Source of the DNA: Mesorhizobium loti CJ3sym
GTDB lineage: Bacteria > Pseudomonadota > Alphaproteobacteria > Rhizobiales > Rhizobiaceae
Reading direction: 5' to 3'
Length of the DNA stretch: 64,000 nucleotides
NCBI RefSeq assembly: GCF_000472785.1
Contig: NZ_AXAL01000015.1
Location: 62,001 to 126,000 of the forward strand
The notes beneath the pieces were generated by a model. That model was not told the origin of the DNA, made no database searches, and saw only the letters and a program-made list of their open reading frames with translations. A program made the translations under genes and the position numbers. Below are positions 23,160 through 31,648 of the stretch, piece after piece (within the stretch, counting starts at the first letter, position 1; each line of letters begins with the position of its first letter).

Positions 23160-24244
23160 CACGCAACCCTCGCGCTGGCGGCAGGAGCTTCGATGCGCTT
23201 GTAGACCTCCAGCGCATTCAGCCCCATCACCTTGTCGCGCCAGGCCGGCGGGATGTGGATGTTGGTCGGCGCGTCGAAATCCCAGTGCGGATAGTCGGAC
23301 GCGAAAAGCAGCGTGTTCTGGCCATCCATGTGCTCGAGCGTCTCCCAGAGATGCTTCACATTTTGTGGCTGCTCAAGCGGCTGGGTGCTGAAGCGAATGT
23401 TGCGCCGGCAATAGTCCGACGGCAGCATCTTCAGCCACGGCGTCTCCTTGCGCAGCGCCTTGAAGTTGGCGTCGAGGCGCCACATCAGCGAGGGCACCCA
23501 GGACACGCCGCATTCGATGACGACGAAGTAGAGGTCGGGATATTTTTCGAACACGCCGTTGGAAATCATGCTGACGACATGGGTCATCGCCGGCTGGCTG
23601 AGCAGCGCATGTGTTTCCCAATAATAGGTCGTCGGGCCGCTAGCGATGGCATTGTGGTTGACGCCGCCCTGGCCCCCGAAATGGATGGCGAAGGGCAACC
23701 CGACTTCGGCGCAGGCCTCGAAGATCGGATGATAGAACGGGTCGCCGTAAGGACGTTGCGAGCCGTGGCTGGCCAGCACCTGGACGATGTCCTTGTGGCC
23801 GCCAAGCCGGCGGATTTCGGCGGCGGCGCCATGGGGATCGGTCGGCGAGATGATGATCGATCCCTTGAAGCGCCTGTCCTTGGGCAGCCACCAGTCGATC
23901 ATGTAGTCGTTGTAGGCTTTCACCAGAGCGTTGGCGTAGTGGTAGTTGGCCAGCGTCGAGGCTTCCAGCGGCTCGTCGGCGGTGAGGATTGCCACGTCGA
24001 TGTCGTAGAGATCGAGGTGCTTCTCCTTCATGATCAAATAGTTGTCCTCCTCGGTCTGCGGCCTGATGTCATGCCGCGAGAACCCCTCCGGATGCAGCCA
24101 TGGGCGGTGTCCGTGCGGAAAGCTTCCCGCGGGACCTGGCTTTTCGCCACGAACCAGGAAGTCGCGCCAATAGGGTTCGAGATAGGGGAGCAGGACCTCG
24201 GCACTGGACCAGTAATTGTGGACGTCGGTGTCGACGATGAACAT
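23159..24244 (-). CDS. amidohydrolase-2 family (ACMSD-like) metal-dependent hydrolase
   Basis: A 361-residue TIM-barrel hydrolase/decarboxylase. The first metal site is atypical: VDTDVHNYW carries D-x-H instead of H-x-H. Further family blocks are GLPFAIHFGGQGG, YFVVIECGVSWVPSLMWRLD, and the metal Asp in LLFASDYPHWDFD. The length is normal. Members act on 2-amino-3-carboxymuconate semialdehyde, hydroxybenzoates and similar carboxylates. It is the first gene of the Rieske/HD operon and is divergent from a LysR gene that probably regulates it. Confidence 0.85.
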   Translation of the reverse strand: MFIVDTDVHNYWSSAEVLLPYLEPYWRDFLVRGEKPGPAGSFPHGHRPWLHPEGFSRHDIRPQTEEDNYLIMKEKHLDLYDIDVAILTADEPLEASTLANYHYANALVKAYNDYMIDWWLPKDRRFKGSIIISPTDPHGAAAEIRRLGGHKDIVQVLASHGSQRPYGDPFYHPIFEACAEVGLPFAIHFGGQGGVNHNAIASGPTTYYWETHALLSQPAMTHVVSMISNGVFEKYPDLYFVVIECGVSWVPSLMWRLDANFKALRKETPWLKMLPSDYCRRNIRFSTQPLEQPQNVKHLWETLEHMDGQNTLLFASDYPHWDFDAPTNIHIPPAWRDKVMGLNALEVYKRIEAPAASARVA

Positions 24245-24335
24245 GGATGGATGACCTGCCGTAGCCGATGTCTGAAAGATGCAGCAATTCTGCGCGTGAA
24301 GGGGATATCCGGCAACGCAACCCGGGATGGGATGT

Positions 24336-24354
24336 TAATCGAAGAATCCGATTA
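24336..24354. promoter_or_regulatory. candidate LysR binding dyad
   Basis: The dyad TAATCG-AAGAATC-CGATTA has 6-base arms and lies between the divergent amidohydrolase and LysR genes. Interrupted dyads at this position are typical LysR recognition sites. Confidence 0.45.
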
Positions 24355-24407
24355 GCCATTGTCGAAGCGGGCCAAAAAGCGGTAGCCGTTGCGGGCGTTT
24401 TCCGTAG

Positions 24408-25262
24408 GTGGCCAAGATGCAGATCGAATTGCTCGACACGTTCCTGGACCTGATCGAAACGCGCAACTTCAACCGCACCGCGGAACGGTTGGGCATCACC
24501 CAGTCGACCGTTTCGAGCCGCATCCGCACGCTCGAGGCGCTGCTGGAAAAGCAGCTCTTCATCCGCAACAAGAGCGGCACGGAGCCGACCGTTGCCGGCC
24601 TGAGGTTCGAGGAGCATGCGCGCGCGGTCAAACTGCGCTGGCTCGACGCCCGCCGCGAAATCCAGTCGGTCGGCAAGTTCGACCGCCTGATCCGCATCGG
24701 TATCCAGTTCGAGCTTTACGAACGCGTGCTGGAAGGGTGGCTGGAATGGGTGCGGGCGACGATGCCCAAGCTCGCGATCTATGTCGAGATCGACTACTCC
24801 AACCAGATGATCCTCGATCTGACTACAGGCAGCCTCGATCTGGCGGTGCTCTATTCGCCGCAGCATCTTCCGGACATGCACTACGAGCAGATCGCCGAGG
24901 AGAATTTCGTCATGGTTTCGACGCGCGGCGTTGCCTTCGGCGAGGTGGTGCCGGCGGACTACATCCGCGCCAATTACTCGGCCTTCTTCAACCGCGCCCA
25001 CAAACAGATGCTGCCGGAACTGGAAAACAGCCCCGTATCGACGGGAAATGGTGGTGCGGTTGCCTATCTGCTGCGAAGCCGGGGCGGCACCGCCTTCGTC
25101 ACCGAAACGGTGGCGACAAAATTGCGGCAGGAAGGTGTGGCACAACTCGTTGCCGATGCGCCGAAGATCTCACATCCCATCTATTCGGCCGTACATGTCA
25201 GGCATCATCATTCCCACACGCATGTGCGCCTGCTCAAGGCGCTTAAACTGATGACCGCGTAA
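24408..25262 (+). CDS. LysR-family regulator
   Basis: A 284-residue regulator with the N-terminal winged helix (ELLDTFLDLIETRNFNRTAE, then GITQSTVSSRIRTLE) and a C-terminal effector domain. The start may be GTG at 24408 or ATG at 24417. It is divergent from the amidohydrolase/Rieske/HD operon, so it most likely controls those genes in response to their substrate. The His-rich C-terminus (VRHHHSHTHVRLL) is unusual. Confidence 0.88.
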   Translation: MAKMQIELLDTFLDLIETRNFNRTAERLGITQSTVSSRIRTLEALLEKQLFIRNKSGTEPTVAGLRFEEHARAVKLRWLDARREIQSVGKFDRLIRIGIQFELYERVLEGWLEWVRATMPKLAIYVEIDYSNQMILDLTTGSLDLAVLYSPQHLPDMHYEQIAEENFVMVSTRGVAFGEVVPADYIRANYSAFFNRAHKQMLPELENSPVSTGNGGAVAYLLRSRGGTAFVTETVATKLRQEGVAQLVADAPKISHPIYSAVHVRHHHSHTHVRLLKALKLMTA

Positions 25263-25389
25263 ATTAGAGGTCGAGCGAGATGTTTCCCTCTGGCGTGCTG
25301 CTGCAGGCAGGATGAAGCCATGCTGGCGCTCTATCTCCGACAGCCCGCCCATGTCGCCTCATTGATCGCCAAAAGCGTTCAGGCCATCT

Positions 25390-26766
25390 TCAGCTGACGC
25401 GGTTCCGCTCAACCGTCAGATGCGCAAAGCCACTGTTGGTCACCTGCGTCAGGTCAGCGGTCACCGGCTCAGCCCAGCGCTGGCCGATGACGGCGCCGTT
25501 CAACGCGCCGTCGATGACGTTGTCGGAAATGACGGCTGTGCCGGCACCCTCGACCACGCTGACGACGATGCCCGTGCCTGCCTTGCGGATGATGTTGCCC
25601 GTGGCCACGACATTGCGCAGATACGGCCCCCAGCCGATCGACATGCCGTAGAGCGGCGCGTTCTCGATGACGTTGTTGGAAGCGATGGTGTCTGCTTCGA
25701 CGGCGATGCCGACGCCGAAGCCGGGCGGATCAGCGGTGTAGGGGCCACTGGACGACAAATTGCGAACGATGTTGCCGGAGCAGACACCCATGCGGCCGCC
25801 TTCGTTGAAATTGACGATCGAGATGCCGTTGGCCGCGCCATCGACGATGTTGTTGCTGATGACGGCGCCCTCGAACGAGAATTCGGAATAGACCGCGGTC
25901 TCGCCCGAGCGCGAGCAGGTATTGCCGGAAATCTGCAGATTGCTGGAACTGTTGGCGCGGATTGCCGAGAAGGCGCAGTCCGAAACGACATTGCCCGAGA
26001 TGATAACATTGCCGGCGCGAAAGGCATTGATGCCATTGCCGTTCTGCCCGGTCCCGCCGCTGCGCGCGCCGATGCGTTCGACACGGTTGCCGGTGACCAT
26101 CGTGCCGTCTTCCGCCGCCTGCCAGCGATGCACGAGGATGCCGCCATTGGCGCAGTCGGAGACGGTGTTGCCCGTGATCGCCAGGCCGCCGGCTTCGACT
26201 GAATAGATACCGGCATCGGCGGCCCCCGATATATCAGAGCGTTCGATGCGGCCTGTCGCACGTTCCAGCGCCAGTCCGTTCTTGCCGCTGCCGGTTATCT
26301 GGCAATTGTCGACCACGAGATGACCGACCCGGCGCAGATCGAGCAGCCCTTGCGCATAGTCACCCATCGAGCGGTTCGAACCGTCGAAGACCAGCCCGCT
26401 CAACTCGATATGGTCGGCCTGTTCGGCCATGAAGAGGTGGCCGTCGCCGCCATAGACGATCCGCGTCGCACCGGGCACGCCGGAAAGCCGTACGCGGCCG
26501 GGCAGCGACAGGTTGGACACCACATAGGTACCCGCCGGCAGGAACACCGGCATATCCCGGCTGTTCGCATCGCGCAGCAGCTTGGCAAAGGCCTTGCTCT
26601 GGTCGTCGAAGGTGCCGGGCTGCACGCCAAGTTCGGTGGCATTGATCGAGCCGCGTATCGAGGCCTTTTCGATGCCGGTCAGGCCGGCGGCCGCCGCTTT
26701 GCCGAGCGCAAGGCCCATGACGGCAAAGCCGGTGGTCCCGGTCAGCAGTGTTCGCCTGTTCAACAT
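25390..26766 (-). CDS. Tat-exported right-handed beta-helix repeat protein
   Basis: A 458-residue protein with a twin-arginine signal (NRRTLLTGTTGFAVMGLALG) and a likely cut near AAAA. The rest is a run of short parallel-beta repeats of the form N-x-I/V-x-x-N/G-x-x-I/V, as in pectate-lyase-like folds. It fits the family of twin-arginine-translocated repeat proteins found in alphaproteobacteria (TIGR03808). Role: periplasmic, possibly polysaccharide binding or cleavage, unproven. The ATG at 26766 is preferred; a GTG at 26772 is also possible. No neighbouring gene suggests a pathway. Confidence 0.78.
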   Translation of the reverse strand: MLNRRTLLTGTTGFAVMGLALGKAAAAGLTGIEKASIRGSINATELGVQPGTFDDQSKAFAKLLRDANSRDMPVFLPAGTYVVSNLSLPGRVRLSGVPGATRIVYGGDGHLFMAEQADHIELSGLVFDGSNRSMGDYAQGLLDLRRVGHLVVDNCQITGSGKNGLALERATGRIERSDISGAADAGIYSVEAGGLAITGNTVSDCANGGILVHRWQAAEDGTMVTGNRVERIGARSGGTGQNGNGINAFRAGNVIISGNVVSDCAFSAIRANSSSNLQISGNTCSRSGETAVYSEFSFEGAVISNNIVDGAANGISIVNFNEGGRMGVCSGNIVRNLSSSGPYTADPPGFGVGIAVEADTIASNNVIENAPLYGMSIGWGPYLRNVVATGNIIRKAGTGIVVSVVEGAGTAVISDNVIDGALNGAVIGQRWAEPVTADLTQVTNSGFAHLTVERNRVS

Positions 26767-26906
26767 CGGCACAGTTTCCCAGCGTTCAGTACTGCCACCG
26801 CAGTGTCAGCCCTGACACCGCAGGAATCGTGCCAGACGTTCTGTTCCCCTTCACGAACTGTCGACGATGGCTTGTCGAGCAACCACTCGAGGCCTAGGTT
26901 TAGGGA

Positions 26907-27380
26907 ATGAGCAGAGCTTTTACCCGCGAAGAAGACAGCGAAAACGCCATCGCCGGCGTCGGCGAGCGGCCGATCAGCACGCACCGCAATCTGGTGACCG
27001 AGCACGGCCTCGCGCAGATCGAGGACAATCTGGCCGATCTGCGCGATATCCTGGCGAAAGCCGAACGGAAAGCCGACCGCGAGCGCATCGCGGTCGTGTC
27101 GCGCGACCTGCGCTACTGGACGGCCCGGCGCGAAAATGCGGAGCTTTCCGTGCCGGAGCCCGGCAGCGATCTGGTGCGCTTCGGCATGGGCGTCACGCTG
27201 GAAGGCGATGACGGCAAGAAGGTGCACTGGAAGATCGTCGGCGAGGACGAGGCCGATCCGGCCAAGGGCAGCATTTCGCACGTTTCGCCGATGGCTGTGG
27301 CCCTGTTCGGCAAGAAGGTCGGCGAGGTCGTCACGGTCAACGGCAAGGAATGGGAAATCGTCAAGCTGTCGGACGCCTGA
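26907..27380 (+). CDS. GreA/GreB-family transcription factor with atypical coiled-coil tip
   Basis: A 157-residue protein with an N-terminal coiled coil (EHGLAQIEDNLADLRDILAK) and a C-terminal FKBP-like Gre domain (FGMGVTLEGDDGKKVHWKIV, then ISHVSPMAVALFGKKVGEVV). The C-terminal part is typical. In transcript-cleavage factors the tip of the coiled coil reads GDxxENAEY, with two acidic residues that hold magnesium. Here the corresponding stretch is KADRERIAVVSRDLRYW, so the canonical motif is not recognisable. It may bind RNA polymerase without stimulating cleavage. It is a lone gene, convergent with the AbrB gene 16 bases away. Confidence 0.8.
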   Translation: MSRAFTREEDSENAIAGVGERPISTHRNLVTEHGLAQIEDNLADLRDILAKAERKADRERIAVVSRDLRYWTARRENAELSVPEPGSDLVRFGMGVTLEGDDGKKVHWKIVGEDEADPAKGSISHVSPMAVALFGKKVGEVVTVNGKEWEIVKLSDA

Positions 27381-27396
27381 CGCCAACTGGCTTCGC

Positions 27397-27660
27397 CTAC
27401 TTGGCCAGCCTTTGCAATGCGGCCTCATACTTGTCCATGACATCACGAGCGGCGCGCATCTGCCGTTCGACTTCGTCACTCCCCAGCGGTCTTAGAATGA
27501 CGCCATCATCGATTTCGATGACCTGGAGTTGATCGCCCACCTGCAGGTTCAAGCTGTCGAGCATTCCCCGTGGCAAGATCACGGCGCCTGATCCGTCGTC
27601 GAGCTTGTGAATGATAGTCTTCACGGCTGTCACCTGCGGTTGTGTCCGGGATTGTGACAT
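27397..27660 (-). CDS. AbrB/MazE-type antitoxin without a toxin gene
   Basis: An 87-residue protein with a swapped-hairpin AbrB domain (GSGAVILPRGMLDSLNLQVG, then DQLQVIEID) and a C-terminal helix (RAARDVMDKYEAALQRLAK) of the kind that binds a Doc- or PemK-type toxin. The ATG at 27660 is preferred over the longer frame to 27771, which runs into the mutase gene. In relatives a toxin gene follows immediately; here the next gene is the convergent greA-like gene 16 bases on, so no toxin is present. It lies 31 bases after scpA on the same strand. Confidence 0.75.
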   Translation of the reverse strand: MSQSRTQPQVTAVKTIIHKLDDGSGAVILPRGMLDSLNLQVGDQLQVIEIDDGVILRPLGSDEVERQMRAARDVMDKYEAALQRLAK

Positions 27661-27691
27661 AACGTTTTCCAGCAATACAGCGATGTTTCGC

Positions 27692-29812
27692 TCAGCCCGC
27701 CAGCAGCCGGTCCAGCAACCGATCTGCCGCCTCCGGAATGACAGTACCCGGCGGGAAGATTTCCGCCGCACCGGTCTGCAGCACCGCTTCGTAATCCTGC
27801 GGAGGAATTACGCCTCCGGCAACGATCACCATATCGCCTCGGCCGAGCTTTTTCAGCGCGTCGCGCAGTTCGGGGATCAGCGTCAGGTGTCCCGCCGCCA
27901 GCGATGAGGCACCGATGATATGGACGTCCTGCTGGACGGCCAGTTTCGCGATCTCTTCCGGTGTCTGGAACATCGCGCCGACCGTGACGTCGAAGCCGAG
28001 ATCGGCGAAGGCTGTGGCGATCACCTTTTGCCCACGGTCGTGGCCATCCTGTCCCATCTTGGCAACGAGAATGCGTGGTCTGCTGCCGTTTTTCTTCTCG
28101 AAGGCGTCGAGCTTGTCCTGCAGCCCGTCGACCACTGGATTGTCGCCAAGCGCCTTGCGATAGACGCCGGAAATGGTCTGCACAGTCGCGACATGCCGGC
28201 CAAAGGCCCTTTCCAGGGCGAATGAGATTTCGCCGACTGTCGCATTGGCACGTGCGGCGCGGATGGCGAATTCCAGCAGGTTTTCATTGCCATGCGCGGC
28301 ACGGGTCAGTGCATCGAGCGCGCTTTCCACCGCAGCGACCTCGCGAGTGCCTTTCAGCCGTTGCAGCTTCGACAATTGCCGGGCCCTGACCTCGGCATTG
28401 TCGATCTTCAGCACATCGACCTTGATGTCGTTCTCGGGGCGATGCACGTTGACGCCGACCAGCATCTGCTCGCCGGAATCGATGCGTGCCTGCGTGCGTG
28501 CTGCAGCCTCCTCGATGCGCAGCTTCGGAATACCTTGTTCGGTCGCAGCCGCCATGCCGCCGAGAGCCTCGACTTCCTCGATATGGGCAAGCGCGCGCGC
28601 CGCCAGATCATGCGTCAGCCGTTCGAGATAGGCCGAGCCACCCCACGGATCGATGATCCGCGTGGTTCCGGATTCCTTCTGCAGGATGAGCTGCGTGTTG
28701 CGGGCGATGCGGGCCGAATGGTCGGTCGGCAGCGCCATTGCCTCGTCGAAGGAGTTGGTGTGCAGCGACTGGGTGTGCCCCTGCGTCGCCGCCATCGCCT
28801 CGATCATGGTGCGGATGATGTTGTTGTAAGGGTCTTGCGCCGTCAGCGACCAGCCGGACGTCTGGCAATGGGTGCGCAGCGACAGCGAGCGCTCGTCCTT
28901 TGGCGCAAAATTCTTCTTCATCAGGGTTGCCCAGAGCAGGCGCGCGGCTCTGAGCTTGGCGACTTCCATGAAGAAGTTCATGCCGATCGCCCAGAAGAAC
29001 GACAGGCGTGGCGCGAAACGGTCGATATCGAGCCCAGCCGCAACGCCTGCACGGGCATATTCGATGCCGTCGGCGATCGTATAGGCGAGCTCCAGGTCGG
29101 CGGTCGCCCCGGCTTCCTGCATGTGATAGCCGGAGATCGATATCGAATTGAACTTCGGCATGTTCTTCGACGTGTAGGAGAAGATGTCCGAAACGATCCG
29201 CATCGAGGGTTTCGGCGGATAGATGTAGGTGTTGCGGACCATGAACTCCTTCAGAATGTCGTTCTGAATCGTCCCGGCCAGATCCTTCTGCGCAACGCCC
29301 TGTTCTTCCGCCGCGACGATGTAAAGCGCCATGATCGGCAGCACCGCGCCGTTCATCGTCATCGACACCGTCATCTCGCCGAGCGGAATGCCGTCGAACA
29401 ATTGCCGCATGTCGAGGATGGAATCGATGGCGACGCCCGCCATGCCGACATCGCCGGCAACACGCGGATGGTCGCTGTCATAGCCGCGATGCGTGGCGAG
29501 ATCGAAGGCGACCGACAGGCCTTTCTGGCCGGCGCCAAGATTGCGCCTGTAAAAGGCGTTGGACTCTTCGGCTGTAGAGAAACCGGCATATTGCCGGATC
29601 GTCCAGGGCTGCTGGACATACATGGTGGGGTAGGGGCCGCGCACGAAGGGCGGCAGGCCTGGATAGGTATCGAGATGCGGCAGGCCCTTGAGGTCGCCCT
29701 GATTGTAGAGATGCTTGACGACAAGGCCTTCCGGCGTCGTCCGCTGGCCCTTGACTTCGACCGGCGCGCGGCGTGGCGGCACCCAGCCGATCTGACTGAA
29801 ATCCGGAATCAA
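27692..29812 (-). CDS. scpA: methylmalonyl-CoA mutase, large (B12-binding) subunit
   Basis: A 706-residue adenosylcobalamin enzyme interconverting methylmalonyl-CoA and succinyl-CoA. The TIM barrel occupies residues 1-540 (TMYVQQPWTIRQYAGFSTAE, CQTSGWSLTAQDPYNNIIRT). The C-terminal domain carries the cobalamin motif D-x-H-x-x-G (MGQDGHDRGQK), then GASSLAAGHLTL and VAGGVIPPQDY. The TTG at 29812 is chosen: it overlaps the small-subunit stop as TTGA and gives the normal length. The frame remains open to 30100, but that extension lies inside mutA. It serves propionate and branched-chain amino acid breakdown. Confidence 0.93.
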   Translation of the reverse strand: MIPDFSQIGWVPPRRAPVEVKGQRTTPEGLVVKHLYNQGDLKGLPHLDTYPGLPPFVRGPYPTMYVQQPWTIRQYAGFSTAEESNAFYRRNLGAGQKGLSVAFDLATHRGYDSDHPRVAGDVGMAGVAIDSILDMRQLFDGIPLGEMTVSMTMNGAVLPIMALYIVAAEEQGVAQKDLAGTIQNDILKEFMVRNTYIYPPKPSMRIVSDIFSYTSKNMPKFNSISISGYHMQEAGATADLELAYTIADGIEYARAGVAAGLDIDRFAPRLSFFWAIGMNFFMEVAKLRAARLLWATLMKKNFAPKDERSLSLRTHCQTSGWSLTAQDPYNNIIRTMIEAMAATQGHTQSLHTNSFDEAMALPTDHSARIARNTQLILQKESGTTRIIDPWGGSAYLERLTHDLAARALAHIEEVEALGGMAAATEQGIPKLRIEEAAARTQARIDSGEQMLVGVNVHRPENDIKVDVLKIDNAEVRARQLSKLQRLKGTREVAAVESALDALTRAAHGNENLLEFAIRAARANATVGEISFALERAFGRHVATVQTISGVYRKALGDNPVVDGLQDKLDAFEKKNGSRPRILVAKMGQDGHDRGQKVIATAFADLGFDVTVGAMFQTPEEIAKLAVQQDVHIIGASSLAAGHLTLIPELRDALKKLGRGDMVIVAGGVIPPQDYEAVLQTGAAEIFPPGTVIPEAADRLLDRLLAG

Positions 29813-31251
29813 GAAGCGGCCCCGATGGATTGGTCGATGCGGGCCGCAAACAGCGGTTCGCAGAGCACGACACCTTCGGTGAAGGCAGGCCGCCGCTCGG
29901 CGTCCAGCGTCTCGACCGGCCGCTCGTTTTTCACGGGATAGAGCGTGGTGCCGATGATGGCCCGCTCGCCGGCCTTGAAGGCGGTTTCGCGTTGAGCCGC
30001 AGCAGCGCGAACGCGTCCCTGGATATGCCCGTCCCGAAGGCTGGACAGCACACCCCCTTCGGCCTCGATCGCCTGCAATTCCGCCCATGCGGCTTCGCAA
30101 AGGTCAGATGTCAGCGCCTCGACTGCGCCCGAACCATAGGCAGGATCGGCAACATGATCGACATGGCTTTCATTGGCCATGATCAGCTGCGCGTTCCGCG
30201 CGACGCGGCGGGCAAAAGCCGCCGGCAGGCCGTGCGCGATCGTGTGCGGCAGGATGGAGATCGAATCGGCTCCCCCCGCAGCCGCGGCGAAGCAGCCGAT
30301 CGTCGTGCGCAGAATGTTGGTTTCCGGGTCCAGGGTCGTCATCATCCGGAATGATGTCTCGGCATGGATGTTGGCCGTCGAGTTGGGGATCGAGCAGGCC
30401 TCCTGCACCCGCGCCCACAACCTGCGCAGGGCCCGCACCTTGACCATCGACAGGAACTGATCCTGGTCGACGCTGAGCGCGAAGCCGATGTGCGGTGCGG
30501 CATAGACGAGCGGCTGCCGCGCCTTCTCGAACATTCTGAGATACGAGACCGCCGAAGCCAGCATGATGCCGAGCTCCTGCGCCTCGGTGGCCCCGGCATT
30601 GTGGAAGACGCGACCGTCCGCCTCCAACAGCACGCCCGGAACACCCATCGAGAAGAAATGCGCCAAGGATTGCGGCATCGATTCCTGCAGCGCCTCGATC
30701 GACATGCGCAGCCGGCCGGTGCCGGCAAGGATCGCCGCCGGGTCGATGCCGAAGGAGAGGTTGAGCTTTGCCGGATCGGAGCGGCGCTTGCTCAGGAACG
30801 CCACCAGCCAATCGGCCATGGGGCGGCTCCAGGGATGGGTATCGATGCGGACCTGGACCCGGTTGAGGGGCACGCCCTCCAGCACCGTCTCCAGCGCCTG
30901 TGCTGTCCTAGGCAGGCCGTAGCCAAATGCGTTCGGTGCGCCTTCGAAGACGAGCGACAATCCCGTCGCGCCTTGGGCGATGTCGTCCAGGACCTGGGCC
31001 TTGGCACGATCGATATCAGGGTCGTCGACGCGCTGGCTGACGATCCAGGGCGACCGGGGATTCGCGCGCACGATCGGCTCAGTCCCGGTTGCACGGTCGT
31101 AGAGTGGCTCGACGCGGATGTTGTCGTCGGTATGCGAGACCAGCTTTTCCTCGAAGGATGCACCAGCCAGCGCCTTTTCCGCCAAGGCCAGCCAACGCTG
31201 GCGTTCCGCGCTTACAGGTTCAGCACCCCTAGTCAAGGCTCCGGCGCCCAT
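29809..31251 (-). CDS. mutA: methylmalonyl-CoA mutase, small subunit-like
   Basis: A 480-residue protein homologous to the barrel part of the mutase but without a C-terminal cobalamin domain. Family traits are FGIDPAAILAGTGR, NAGATEAQELGIMLASAVSY, HIGFALSVDQDQFLSMVKVR and RMMTTLDPETNILRTT. It is shorter than actinobacterial MutA, which keeps a degenerate B12 domain. It would form the heterodimer with the large subunit and assist assembly. It precedes scpA with a 4-base overlap. No cobalamin riboswitch is evident upstream. Confidence 0.88.
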   Translation of the reverse strand: MGAGALTRGAEPVSAERQRWLALAEKALAGASFEEKLVSHTDDNIRVEPLYDRATGTEPIVRANPRSPWIVSQRVDDPDIDRAKAQVLDDIAQGATGLSLVFEGAPNAFGYGLPRTAQALETVLEGVPLNRVQVRIDTHPWSRPMADWLVAFLSKRRSDPAKLNLSFGIDPAAILAGTGRLRMSIEALQESMPQSLAHFFSMGVPGVLLEADGRVFHNAGATEAQELGIMLASAVSYLRMFEKARQPLVYAAPHIGFALSVDQDQFLSMVKVRALRRLWARVQEACSIPNSTANIHAETSFRMMTTLDPETNILRTTIGCFAAAAGGADSISILPHTIAHGLPAAFARRVARNAQLIMANESHVDHVADPAYGSGAVEALTSDLCEAAWAELQAIEAEGGVLSSLRDGHIQGRVRAAAAQRETAFKAGERAIIGTTLYPVKNERPVETLDAERRPAFTEGVVLCEPLFAARIDQSIGAAS

Positions 31252-31450
31252 CGATCTTCCTCGTTTTATGCGGCCGCATCAGCCGGTGCGGTTCAGTCTA
31301 CGGTTCCCAGTCGGTTATCGCAATGCGACGTGCCTCCAAGGTCAAAATTCGATCATCGAGATATAGGGCGGCTTGCGTGGACGAACCATGAACGATTGGC
31401 AAACACCAGCAAAATCCGCAAGCTTCAAAATCCGATTTCCGAGATTGGCG

Positions 31451-31570
31451 CGCTTTGGACGATTGGCCCCCGCTTTGGACGATTGGCCCCCGCTTTGGGC
31501 AATTGGCCCCCGCTTTGGGCAATTGGCCCCCGCTTTGGGCAATTGGCCCCCGCTTTGGGCAATTGGCATT
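31451..31570. repeat. 20-bp tandem repeat (six copies)
   Basis: Six head-to-tail units with an exact 20-base period. Units 1-2 read CGCTTTGGACGATTGGCCCC and units 3-5 read CGCTTTGGGCAATTGGCCCC; the last copy diverges at its 3' end. The period is not a multiple of three, so it is not a coding repeat. It lies in the 397-base gap between mutA and the HerA-like gene, about 80 bases before that gene's start; the rest of the gap shows no gene. Slippage at this site would give length variation between strains. Confidence 0.95.
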
Positions 31571-31648
31571 GTCGCTGCGCAACAGCCTCACTATACCTTC
31601 GGGCAAAGGCTGGCTTTTTAAACACATCAGTTTGCGGAGACCCTGGAT

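Noticed and set aside
25263..25389. Short frame starting at 25319 after the LysR gene
   Set aside because: Only 25 codons, no ribosome site and no recognisable pattern.
28292..29941. A long plus-strand frame (549 codons) over the methylmalonyl-CoA mutase genes
   Set aside because: Antisense to clear mutase sequence and of low-complexity His/Arg-rich composition; a shadow frame.
31252..31450. Cobalamin riboswitch upstream of the mutase genes
   Set aside because: No B12-box-like sequence or matching hairpins were seen ahead of mutA.
31451..31570. Could the 20-bp repeats be a CRISPR array?
   Set aside because: Units are directly adjacent with no spacers and there are no cas genes nearby; it is a tandem minisatellite.
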